From positions 1 to 52,332 of the forward strand of contig JAPNUJ010000005.1 of assembly GCA_026627155.1 (NCBI GenBank): a DNA stretch of 52,332 bases. The letters run 5' to 3'. A program made the translations under genes and the position numbers. This document shows, in pieces, positions 34,041 to 42,225 of the stretch. The notes under the pieces were generated by a model. The model was not told where the DNA came from, searched no databases, and was given only the letters and a program-made list of their open reading frames with translations. The first letter of the stretch is position 1; every line of letters begins with the position of its first letter. The stretch is from Bacillota bacterium. Its GTDB lineage: Bacteria > Bacillota > Bacilli > Alicyclobacillales > SLC66.

Positions 34041-34871
34041 ATGAATCAATTCCTTACGCCGGCGCAAATCACGCAATTCACGTCGGACGCGGGGGTGCAA
34101 AAGGCCAAATCGTCGGTTGGCAAATTGCTCGTCCTCGGTTTCTTGGCAGGCGCATTCATCGCACTCGGATTTCTTGTTGACTTGCGGATCACCGCCGGTC
34201 TTCCAAAGGCGTGGGGCACGCTCAAACTCTTCTTGGGGGCGGCCGTATTTCCTGTGGGCCTCATGCTCGTTGTGATCGCCGGTGGCGAACTCTTGACCGG
34301 CAACATGATGTCGTTGCCGCTCGCCTGGCATCAGCGCCGCATCGGGTTCGGAGGGATTCTCTACAACTGGTTTTGGGTCCTGATCGGCAATCTGATCGGA
34401 TCTTTGTTCGTGGCGTACGTGTTCGGCATTGGCGCCCATCTGCTCACAGAGGCGCCCTGGAGTACGGCGACCATCGCCCTCGCCACGGACAAGGCCACAC
34501 TTCCCTTTGGGGCCACGATCCTGTCGGCGATTGGCTGTAACTGGCTGGTGTGCTTGGCCGTTTGGATGGCGTATGGCGCCAAAGACATCATCGGCAAGAT
34601 CTTTGCGATTTGGTTTCCCATTATGACGTTTGTCGCCATTGGATTTCAGCACGTTGTGGCCAACATGTTCATCATTCCGGCAGCCATTTTTCTCGGTGCG
34701 CCCATCTCTTGGGGACAAGCGATCGTCGAGTGGATCGGCGCGTTCATCGGCAACGCGATCGGGGGCTGGTTGTTCGTTGCCACAGCGTATTGGTATGCTT
34801 ATCATAAAGAGGCCAAGGAGTCGGAGTCAGGCATTTCCACTCCGAGCGAGACGGCAAACGCTCGGCTTTGA
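34041..34871 (+). CDS. Formate/nitrite transporter (FNT) family channel
   Basis: A 276-aa membrane channel with six segments. FNT features are the region GKLLVLGFLAGAFIALGFL, the half-helix motif AAVFPVGLMLVVIAGGELLTGNM split around residues 70-92, and NWFWVLIGNLIGSLFVA. FNT proteins move formate, nitrite or hydrosulfide as pentamers; the formate dehydrogenase next door points to formate. The frame is open upstream to 33825, but only the ATG at 34041 gives the normal N-terminus, with GAGGCGGG before it. It corresponds to yrhG in the Bacillus cluster. Confidence 0.9.
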   Translation: MNQFLTPAQITQFTSDAGVQKAKSSVGKLLVLGFLAGAFIALGFLVDLRITAGLPKAWGTLKLFLGAAVFPVGLMLVVIAGGELLTGNMMSLPLAWHQRRIGFGGILYNWFWVLIGNLIGSLFVAYVFGIGAHLLTEAPWSTATIALATDKATLPFGATILSAIGCNWLVCLAVWMAYGAKDIIGKIFAIWFPIMTFVAIGFQHVVANMFIIPAAIFLGAPISWGQAIVEWIGAFIGNAIGGWLFVATAYWYAYHKEAKESESGISTPSETANARL

Positions 34872-34977
34872 GATCGTGCCGTCAGGGAGTCGTCGCAGGC
34901 GCGAATGGCGAGGATCGTCCCATCCGGCAGAGCCCGCGCCTCGACTTCTCCAAAAAGGAATGGAGTGAAAGCGAACG

Positions 34978-37971
34978 GTGAATGAACGAACGAGCTTGGA
35001 GTCAGTCGCTGCTGTTCCGGTCGAGGTCGATGGGCGGCCTGCCGTTTTGCTGGAGGGTCAGACGGTTCTCGACGCGATTTTGGGTCGAGGGCAAGAGTTT
35101 CCTCACATCTGCTACCATCCGGCCTTAGGACCGATCGAGACGTGCGATACGTGCATCGCCGAAGTCAACGGTCAACTCGTTCGCGCATGCAGTACCACAG
35201 TCCAGCCGGGCATGCGGATCTCCACGGAGGCCGCTCGCGCGGGGCGCGCACGCAAAGAGGCGATGGATCGCATCTTGCACAACCACGAGTTGTATTGCAC
35301 CGTCTGCGACAACAACAATGGCAATTGTGTCATTCACAACACGGCCATGCTCATGCGCGTGGAGCACCAGGCGTATCCGTTTGAGCCGAAGCCCTATGAA
35401 CAGGATACCAGCAATCCATTCTATCGATATGACCCGGATCAGTGCATTCTCTGCGGGCGCTGCGTGGAGGCGTGTCAGAACCTTCAAGTCAGCGAGGTGC
35501 TATCGATCGACTGGGAGCGCGATCGCCCGCGCGTGATCTGGGATGCCGATGCGCCGATCGGCGAGTCGTCTTGCGTATCATGCGGACACTGTGTGACAGT
35601 CTGTCCGTGCAACGCGTTGATGGAAAAGTCGATGCTTGGCGAGGCCGGATTTCTCACTGGCATGAAGCCTTCCCTGTGGGAGTCGATGGTGACGCTGACG
35701 AAGGAAGTCGAGCCGGGGTACGGGGCGATTTTCACCATCTCCGAGGTGGAATCCCAGATGCGCGAGTCGCGCATCAAGAAGACGAAGACGGTGTGTACGT
35801 ACTGCGGGGTAGGCTGTAGTTTCGACATTTGGACGAAGGATCGCAAAATCCTGAAGGTAGAGCCCCAGATGGAAGCGCCGGCCAATCAGGTGTCCACCTG
35901 CGTCAAGGGGAAGTTTGGATGGGACTACGTCAACAGCTCGGAGCGACTGGTCCAGCCGCTGATTCGGCAGGGCGATGAATTCGTGCCCGTGTCATGGGAT
36001 GTGGCGCTCGATTACACCGCCTCGCGTCTGCTGGAGATTCGCGAGCGCGACGGAGCGGACGCAATCGCCTGTATCTCTTCGTCCAAGTGTACGAACGAAG
36101 AGAATTATTTGATGCAAAAATTCGCGCGTGCCGTGTTGGGTACGAACAATATCGACAACTGCTCGCGTTATTGTCAGACGCCTGCGACGGAGGGCCTGCG
36201 GCGTACCTTGGGGCTCGGCGGCGACACGGGATCGATCACAGACTTGGCGCGTGCCGAACTCGTCATGATCATCGGGGCCAATCCTGCGGAATCCCACCCC
36301 GTCTTGTCGACGCGCATCCGCAGGGCGCACAAGAAACACGGGCAGAAACTGATTGTGGCGGACTTGCGCAAAAATGACATGGCCAAACGGGCGGATCTCT
36401 GGATTCATCCCAAGCCAGGAACGGACCTGATATGGCTCTCGGCCGTAACCCGGTATATCGTGGAACAAGGGTGGCACGCGACGGACTTTCTCGATGATCG
36501 AGTAGAGGGCTTCGCTGAGTACAAGTCGTGGCTCGCTCCGTACACGCTCGAGTATGCGGAGCAGCACACGGGGATCAGCCAGACGGAGCTGGTTCGCCTG
36601 GCGACGATGATTCATGAGGCAGAATCGGTTGCGATCTGTTGGGCGATGGGCGTGACGCAACACGTGGGCGGCAGTGAGACGAGCACCGCGATCTGCGACC
36701 TCTTGTTGATCACAGGCAACGTCGGCCGGCCTGGAACAGGCGCGTATCCCCTGCGCGGACACAACAACGTGCAAGGCGCAGGAGACTTTGGTTGCGCCCC
36801 GGCGTTTTTACCTGGGTATGACCGCGTCGACGACGAGGCGGTTCGTGCACGCTATGAGTCGGCATGGGGTGTGTCGCTGCCTCTGAACAGAGGGCTTGAC
36901 AACCATGAGATGGTCGAGGCGATTCACGAGGGCAAGCTTCGGGCGATGTACCTGATGGGAGAAGAGATGGCGCTCGTCGACTCCAATTCCAATCACGTGC
37001 AAAGCGCGTTTGAGAAGCTTGAGTTTTTCGTGGTGCAGGATATCTTCTTCTCCAAGACCGCGCAATTCGCCGACGTCATCTTCCCGGCGAGTCCGAGTCT
37101 TGAAAAAGAGGGGACGTTCAGCAACACAGAGCGACGCATCCAGCGGCTGTACCGGTCTTTGCCACCACTTGGAGAGTCGCGTCCGGACTGGGAGATCGTC
37201 GTGGCCTTGGCCAATCGCTTGGGTGCGAGTTGGACATACGATCACCCCGGCCAGATTCTGAATGAAGCCTGTGCACTGACCGATCTGATGAAAGGGGTGC
37301 GGTGGGAGCGGCTGGAAGGATACCAAACTTTGCAGTGGCCGGTCAGCGAAGATGGACGTGACACCCCCCTTCTCTACGTGGATGGCTTTCCGTTTCCCTC
37401 GGGTAAAGCTCGTCTCTACCCGCCTACATGGCATGACACCGTGCTGAATCCCGATGAACAGTTTGATTTGCATCTCAATAACGGGCGAATGTTGGAGCAC
37501 TTTCACGAGGGAAACATGACCTATCGCGTGCAGGGGATCAAGGAGAAAATCCCAGGAACCTATGTCGAAGTGTCACCTGAACTCGCGTCGGATCGCGGAA
37601 TCAGCACCGGTGCCGTCGTGCGGTTGGTTTCGCCATATGGGGCCGTTCGGTTGTCGGTTGTCGTCACCGATCGGGTCAGCGGCAAGGAGCTCTACCTGCC
37701 GATGAACACGTCGAAGGACAACGAAGCCGTGAACTACCTGACGAGCAGTTATCACGATGCGATCACCCACACGCCGGCCTACAAGGAGGTCTCCGTGCGG
37801 ATGGAAGTCGTCTCGGCCGACGGACGCACGCCGTTGACCAAGGGCAACTTTCGATTGGGTCACCCCAACCCGCAAAGCGGGGTGCAAGTCGAGAAGAAGT
37901 GGCAGCGCAAGGACTATCGACCACTTGTCGACACCCGCCGGGAACCAGCCCAGACGATGGGGAGGGACTAG
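34978..37971 (+). CDS. Formate dehydrogenase-like molybdo/tungstoenzyme, alpha subunit
   Basis: A 997-aa iron-sulfur molybdopterin enzyme. Order: [2Fe-2S] domain (Cys45, 56, 59, 71); a His/Cys motif HNHELYCTVCDNNNGNC (101-117); two [4Fe-4S] sites CILCGRCVEAC (156-166) and CVSCGHCVTVC (199-209); then the bis-MGD domain with its own [4Fe-4S] (Cys273, 276, 280, 308) and the metal-ligand region NIDNCSRYCQTPATEGL (391-407), where Cys399 is the likely Mo/W ligand. The residue after it is Gln; in E. coli FdhF the SeCys is followed by a catalytic His. The C-terminal domain holds ASDRGISTGAVVRL. It starts at GTG. Formate to CO2 oxidation is inferred from the architecture and from the FNT and fdhD neighbours. 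Confidence 0.88.
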   Translation: MNERTSLESVAAVPVEVDGRPAVLLEGQTVLDAILGRGQEFPHICYHPALGPIETCDTCIAEVNGQLVRACSTTVQPGMRISTEAARAGRARKEAMDRILHNHELYCTVCDNNNGNCVIHNTAMLMRVEHQAYPFEPKPYEQDTSNPFYRYDPDQCILCGRCVEACQNLQVSEVLSIDWERDRPRVIWDADAPIGESSCVSCGHCVTVCPCNALMEKSMLGEAGFLTGMKPSLWESMVTLTKEVEPGYGAIFTISEVESQMRESRIKKTKTVCTYCGVGCSFDIWTKDRKILKVEPQMEAPANQVSTCVKGKFGWDYVNSSERLVQPLIRQGDEFVPVSWDVALDYTASRLLEIRERDGADAIACISSSKCTNEENYLMQKFARAVLGTNNIDNCSRYCQTPATEGLRRTLGLGGDTGSITDLARAELVMIIGANPAESHPVLSTRIRRAHKKHGQKLIVADLRKNDMAKRADLWIHPKPGTDLIWLSAVTRYIVEQGWHATDFLDDRVEGFAEYKSWLAPYTLEYAEQHTGISQTELVRLATMIHEAESVAICWAMGVTQHVGGSETSTAICDLLLITGNVGRPGTGAYPLRGHNNVQGAGDFGCAPAFLPGYDRVDDEAVRARYESAWGVSLPLNRGLDNHEMVEAIHEGKLRAMYLMGEEMALVDSNSNHVQSAFEKLEFFVVQDIFFSKTAQFADVIFPASPSLEKEGTFSNTERRIQRLYRSLPPLGESRPDWEIVVALANRLGASWTYDHPGQILNEACALTDLMKGVRWERLEGYQTLQWPVSEDGRDTPLLYVDGFPFPSGKARLYPPTWHDTVLNPDEQFDLHLNNGRMLEHFHEGNMTYRVQGIKEKIPGTYVEVSPELASDRGISTGAVVRLVSPYGAVRLSVVVTDRVSGKELYLPMNTSKDNEAVNYLTSSYHDAITHTPAYKEVSVRMEVVSADGRTPLTKGNFRLGHPNPQSGVQVEKKWQRKDYRPLVDTRREPAQTMGRD

Positions 37972-37973
37972 CC

Positions 37974-38453
37974 ATGGCCAAGGCGATTGTGGCGATCAAG
38001 CCACCCGAACGCTCACCCGAAGTGCTTCAGGAGCAGGCGCTGGCGCAGGTCAATGCGACGCTGGCGGCCCATGCTGACAGTGTGACGAGTTTTGTGGAAC
38101 TGCTGGCTGCGCTGGATGAGGCCGGGGTCTTGTCTGGCGCCGCCGCGATGCTGTCTCAAGGTCAAGAGTTGATCGAGATCGTGGTTCGCCAGGCGGGAAA
38201 GCCAGAAGCGGCGGGTGGCGTGAAAAATGCGCTCAAGCTCGCGCAGGTCCTCGGCTCAGATTTGACCCCCCTGTTTCGCTTGCTGGATGCGGCAGGGACG
38301 GCGTCGGAGCAGGCACCGGAACTCACGGGTGTGATGAGTCTCATGAAAGCGGCGCGAGATCCCGATGTGATGGCCGGTGCCGCCTGGATGCTGGGCCTGT
38401 TGCGCTCCGTGGGTGCAGGCCTGCGGGCGGACGAACGGGGCTCGCGCGGATGA
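37974..38453 (+). CDS. DUF1641 family protein (YrhD-like)
   Basis: A 159-aa soluble protein, largely helical. The centre reads VTSFVELLAALDEAGVLSGA and LRSVGAGLRA ends a region typical of DUF1641. Members sit beside formate dehydrogenase genes (yrhD next to yrhE in Bacillus); a role as small partner subunit is likely but unproven. It begins 2 bp after the dehydrogenase stop, behind GGGGAGGGAC, and overlaps fdhD by ATGA, so all three are coupled. Confidence 0.82.
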   Translation: MAKAIVAIKPPERSPEVLQEQALAQVNATLAAHADSVTSFVELLAALDEAGVLSGAAAMLSQGQELIEIVVRQAGKPEAAGGVKNALKLAQVLGSDLTPLFRLLDAAGTASEQAPELTGVMSLMKAARDPDVMAGAAWMLGLLRSVGAGLRADERGSRG

Positions 38454-39295
38454 GTGCGAACAGCGAGTCGGTCAGACGCGTTGATGCCATCGCTGGCCAC
38501 GACGGATTGCCCGTGTGCGAGCCGCGTTCGGTCATCGCCTATCGCCACGGCACATGGGTCGAGGGCCCGGACGCTGTGGCATCGGAGTATGCGTTGACCG
38601 TCTATGTGGACGACGAGGAGTTCGTGACAGTCGTCTGCACGCCGGAGTACCTAGAGGATCTGGTGACCGGATTTTTGGCATCCGAAGGCGTGATCCGGCG
38701 AGCGTCTGACATCGCGGACATCTCCATCAACCGGTCTGGTGGGGCTGTGCGCGTTCGCCTGCAGGCGTCACTCCCGCGCCGAAACAGGCTGTACAATAAG
38801 CGATATATCGGCTCCTGTTGCGGAAAGGGCCGGCAATCCTTTTACTTTCAGAGTGATGCGTACAGTGCCCGACGCGTGACGGACGACGTCAGCCTCAAGG
38901 CCACGCAGGTCTTCACCTTGATGGACCAACTCGATGTGAATGCGCAACTGTTCTATGACACGGGTGGAGTCCACGTGGCCGCGATTTGCGACGCGAGCGG
39001 TTTCGCGCTCACGCGCGCCGACATTGGACGGCACAATGCACTCGACAAGCTGTATGGCTATGCTCTGCGCGAGGATCTGGCGATGACGGGCAAGGTGGTG
39101 ACGTTCAGCGGCCGCTTGTCGTCGGAGGTCTTGCTCAAGGTGGGGCGGATCGGGGTGGGCATAGTCCTGTGCCGCTCGGCTCCGACGGCACTCGCACTGA
39201 CGATCGCGGAGGATCTAAACATTACCACGGTGGGGTTTATCCGCGACCGCTCGTTCAATATCTACACCCATCCCTGGCGAATCGCGCGAGGTTGA
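38450..39295 (+). CDS. fdhD: Formate dehydrogenase accessory sulfurtransferase
   Basis: A 281-aa FdhD protein, which passes sulfur from a cysteine desulfurase to the Mo/W cofactor of formate dehydrogenase. The catalytic pair is in GSCCGKGRQSF (Cys123 and Cys124). The family signatures ALTVYVDDEEFVTVVCTPE, LVTGFLASEGVI, GVHVAAICD, DIGRHNALDKLYGYAL and VTFSGRLSSEVLLKV are all present. It overlaps the DUF1641 gene by ATGA and ends the coupled formate operon. Confidence 0.95.
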   Translation: MSANSESVRRVDAIAGHDGLPVCEPRSVIAYRHGTWVEGPDAVASEYALTVYVDDEEFVTVVCTPEYLEDLVTGFLASEGVIRRASDIADISINRSGGAVRVRLQASLPRRNRLYNKRYIGSCCGKGRQSFYFQSDAYSARRVTDDVSLKATQVFTLMDQLDVNAQLFYDTGGVHVAAICDASGFALTRADIGRHNALDKLYGYALREDLAMTGKVVTFSGRLSSEVLLKVGRIGVGIVLCRSAPTALALTIAEDLNITTVGFIRDRSFNIYTHPWRIARG

Positions 39296-39423
39296 CGCCG
39301 GTTCAGATGGTTCGCTTGTATCTTGTGGCCCTTCCCTCGTTCAGATGTGTCTTGTCTGTGATCTCCGCCCGGTTGTTTGGCGTAGTTACCAGTAAACGCA
39401 CAAGACCCGGGGAGGGGCCATGC

Positions 39424-40341
39424 ATGCTTAAGCGACGTACGCTGCAGTCCGCTTTGGGAGCCGTCTGGCTGTTTGACGGCTTGCTTCAGTTAAAATTTCC
39501 GATGTTTACCGGAGCATTTGTCCAACAGGTCCTGCTCCCCAACGCGCAAGGTCAGCCCGCCTGGATTGCCGATTCGATTCGTTCCGTAGCCGCTCTGTCG
39601 ATGCCGCATATCGCGCTGTACAACGCACTGTTCGCCATCGTTCAGTTGTTGATCGGGGGAGCCCTGCTTGCGAATTATCGAACGCGCCTCACTCTCGTCG
39701 TGTCGTTTGTTTGGGCGCTTTGTGTATGGTGGTTTGGCGAGGGCTTCGGACAATTGCTGACGGGTCAGACGTTGCTTTTGGCTGGTGCCCCGGGGGCCGT
39801 GCTGATCTACGCGTTGATCGGGGTTTCCGTGTGGCCGCGCCAACACCAGAAGGGAACGGCCGGAGATGGCGTCGGCGTTGCGTCGATCAGTGAAGAGGGG
39901 CAACGCTTTGCTCGCTGGTCAATCGGGACGATTTGGCTACTGGGCGCGTTTTTACAGCTGCAAAGCCCATTTCTCTCCCCGGGAGGTCTGGCGGGATCGC
40001 TGATGCCAGGGTTTGCGGTCCGCCTGGTCGAGGGCAATGGGGTGCCTTGGACAATCGCTCTGGCTCTGTTGCAGCTGGGGATCGGGATCGGGATCCTGTC
40101 CCGCAAGCGAGCGCATCTGTTTGCCTTTGCATCGATCGGTGTGTCCCTCCTGTTTTGGTGGGTCGGGCAGTCGTTCGGAGAGTTTTGGACGGGTACAGGA
40201 ACAGATCCCAATTCTGGTCCCCTGATGATTCTGCTGACGCTGTGCGCCGTCCCGACCGCATGGCAAGCGCTTCGCGCACGAGTGATCCGGGGGATCATGC
40301 CGGAACAAGGACTGGACGGCCGGTCGTCAGACATCGGATAA
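39424..40341 (+). CDS. Polytopic membrane protein with two tandem halves, homologous to the SCO-fusion membrane part
   Basis: A 305-aa membrane protein with about eight segments in two similar halves: AVWLFDGLLQLKFPMF...WWFGEGFGQLLTGQTLL...GAPGAVLIY, then IWLLGAFLQLQSPFL...WWVGQSFGEFWTGTGTDPNSG. The same order of motifs (DGxLQ, GEGFG, GAPG/GVPG, GTDPN) is in residues 75-340 of the SCO fusion at 5316-7568, so the two are paralogues. The fold slightly recalls DoxX/DoxD quinone-linked proteins, but I cannot assign a family. The ATG follows GGGGAGGGG. It is 129 bp after fdhD and before a strong terminator. Confidence 0.72.
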   Translation: MLKRRTLQSALGAVWLFDGLLQLKFPMFTGAFVQQVLLPNAQGQPAWIADSIRSVAALSMPHIALYNALFAIVQLLIGGALLANYRTRLTLVVSFVWALCVWWFGEGFGQLLTGQTLLLAGAPGAVLIYALIGVSVWPRQHQKGTAGDGVGVASISEEGQRFARWSIGTIWLLGAFLQLQSPFLSPGGLAGSLMPGFAVRLVEGNGVPWTIALALLQLGIGIGILSRKRAHLFAFASIGVSLLFWWVGQSFGEFWTGTGTDPNSGPLMILLTLCAVPTAWQALRARVIRGIMPEQGLDGRSSDIG

Positions 40342-40363
40342 GGATGTCGCACGACGGCAGCGA

Positions 40364-40411
40364 GCGAAGGGGCGGCCCAAAGGGAATCTTCCCGGAGGCC
40401 GCCCCTTCGCT
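40364..40411. terminator. Strong bidirectional terminator
   Basis: Arms GCGAAGGGGCGGCC (40364-40377) and GGCCGCCCCTTCGC (40397-40410) are perfectly complementary, with an inner GGGAA/TTCCC step and TTTA afterwards. A second hairpin, CCTGAC...GTCAGG, follows at 40417-40441. They separate two convergent genes. Confidence 0.75.
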
Positions 40412-40442
40412 TTACGCCTGACCGCCGCTGCGGCCGTCAGGC

Positions 40443-40889
40443 TCAGGCGCTCGGCAGCAGCTTCTTGATCAGCGGGATCTGCCCGCGATGGTGCGTGGTA
40501 TGGGCGATCATGTACGCCAACAGTTGGCGCCGATTCAACTCGCCGATGCCCAGACGCACGGCGTGTTGTTCGAGAGTGTCGGGGTCGAGCCGTTCGAGCA
40601 CCTCACGCGCATGCGCGGGGACTGCGGCGAAGGCCGCCCGGATCGCAGGCACGTCCCAGTGATCGGCTGCAAATGGATTAAACGTGGACGGCGCCGCCTC
40701 TTTGCCATCGAGGATGGCGAGAAAGCGTTCCTCGACCATGGTGACGTGGTGCAGTACGGCAGCCACGTTGTTGAAGTCCTCCCGCGGCTTTTGGGTCCAC
40801 TGTGGGTCGGACAGGTCGGCCACCATCTTGTCGATCGACTCGTGTGTCGCGACGAGAAGCTTGTACATATCCTCGATCTCTGTTTTCAT
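40443..40889 (-). CDS. DinB-like metal-binding protein
   Basis: A 148-aa four-helix-bundle protein of the DinB/YfiT superfamily. Metal-ligand His residues appear in VAAVLHHVTMVEERFL (about 43-58) and in the C-terminal HTTHHRGQIPLIKKLL (about 130-145). The superfamily includes thiol-dependent transferases that use bacillithiol, and a bshB2-like gene lies 4.4 kb away; the substrate is unknown. GGGAGG precedes the ATG. It is a single gene. Confidence 0.85.
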   Translation of the reverse strand: MKTEIEDMYKLLVATHESIDKMVADLSDPQWTQKPREDFNNVAAVLHHVTMVEERFLAILDGKEAAPSTFNPFAADHWDVPAIRAAFAAVPAHAREVLERLDPDTLEQHAVRLGIGELNRRQLLAYMIAHTTHHRGQIPLIKKLLPSA

Positions 40890-41178
40890 ACGGGCTTCCT
40901 CCCTTTACTCGCAACGTAGACAAGTGACGGGGCGATACCCAGCCCTTCTCCAGCGCGGTTTCCTCACACGCTATTGTACTCCTGTGAGCCGCTCGTTCAC
41001 CACTCGCCAGTATGCTCCGCCCCCCTCGTAGGATCCATCTCTACTGAATGGCCCTCGCATCTGCATCCGGCTTTACCATACCTTTGCCCTTTATCCATAT
41101 TTCCTTCATGTCATGTTTACACTCAGGCCCTAGAGTGAGAGGCGTACCACAGATCGAAAGGGAGGCTCACCTATCCAT

Positions 41179-42225
41179 ATGAAACGTTCATCCAAATGGG
41201 CGGCAGCAGGTCTGTTCGCCGTCAGCGCGCTGGGCGCGATCTTCACGTCGATGCCAGCGGCTGCACAGTCTGCGGCAAAAGCGCGTGAACTCGTCATTTA
41301 TTCCGCACAAGGATATGACATCGCCATGGGCGCGGCTTTTCAAAAGGCCACTGGCATCAAGACGGTCGTGGATGACATGTCCACCGGACCCGTCATCGCG
41401 AAAGCTGAAGCCGAACGATCCAACCCGCACTGGGATGTGATCTGGTTTGACGGCGACTCCTCGATGCAGTCGCTCGACGACCAAGGGATGTTGCTTCGCG
41501 GCTGGACGCCGAATGACTTCAACAACTACACTCCACTCGGCAAGTCTCTCGTCGCCGCTGACAAGTCCTACTTCCCAGGTGGCGTGACCGCGGCTGCGGC
41601 ATTTGCGTATGATCCGAAAATCCTGCCAGCCAAGGATGTGCCGACGACGCTCCAGGGCCTGTTGAACCCCATGTTTAAAGGCGAACTCGCCATGAACGAT
41701 CCGAGCATCTCGGGTCCCACCTATCCGTTCGTAGCGGGCGTCATGCAACAGATGGGCCTTGCCAAGGGGAAACAGTTTTTCCTCGACCTGAAGAAAAATG
41801 GCATGCACATCTACCGTACTAACAAGGTGACCATCAACGCCCTGCTGCATGGCCGCGCCAAGCTGATCTGGGTGCAGGACTCCGCCTTGATCGCCGACAA
41901 GGTGCAGGGTGACCCCATCGCGATCGCGTACCCCAAATCCGGCGTCTACACGCTCCCTGACGTGCTTGGCATCGACAGTCACGCTCCGAACATGAAGGCG
42001 GCCAAAGAGTTTGTGCAGTTCGTTCTCTCCAAAGCGGGCCAGGACGTGATGATCAACCCCGCCAACGGCGGCGGCGACTCGTACTACAACCCCGTCATCA
42101 AAGGCATCAAGCCCAACCCTGCGCGCCAACAGACCGGGATCAACTGGGTGCGCGTGAACCCGATTCAGGCAGCCAACGTGGAGAACTCGTTGAAGGCCTG
42201 GTTCAATGACAACATTACGTACTAG
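41179..42225 (+). CDS. ABC importer substrate-binding protein, iron(III)/phosphonate type
   Basis: A 348-aa secreted binding protein of the FbpA/AfuA-like group. The signal peptide ends AAAQS near residue 30; there is no lipobox. Segments are ELVIYSAQGYDIAMGAAFQK, WDVIWFDGDSSMQSLDDQGM and AYPKSGVYTLPDVLGI. The group carries ferric iron, thiamine or 2-aminoethylphosphonate, and I cannot choose between them. The Tyr pair typical of ferric binding is not obvious (SYYNPV near 288). No Fur-box-like sequence is seen in the 289 bp upstream. The permease gene overlaps its end by 20 bp. Confidence 0.85.
   Translation: MKRSSKWAAAGLFAVSALGAIFTSMPAAAQSAAKARELVIYSAQGYDIAMGAAFQKATGIKTVVDDMSTGPVIAKAEAERSNPHWDVIWFDGDSSMQSLDDQGMLLRGWTPNDFNNYTPLGKSLVAADKSYFPGGVTAAAAFAYDPKILPAKDVPTTLQGLLNPMFKGELAMNDPSISGPTYPFVAGVMQQMGLAKGKQFFLDLKKNGMHIYRTNKVTINALLHGRAKLIWVQDSALIADKVQGDPIAIAYPKSGVYTLPDVLGIDSHAPNMKAAKEFVQFVLSKAGQDVMINPANGGGDSYYNPVIKGIKPNPARQQTGINWVRVNPIQAANVENSLKAWFNDNITY

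Noticed and set aside
33915-34805. A 296-codon minus-strand open frame opposite the FNT channel
   Set aside because: It is highly charged and low in complexity, and it lies opposite a well-recognised membrane channel.
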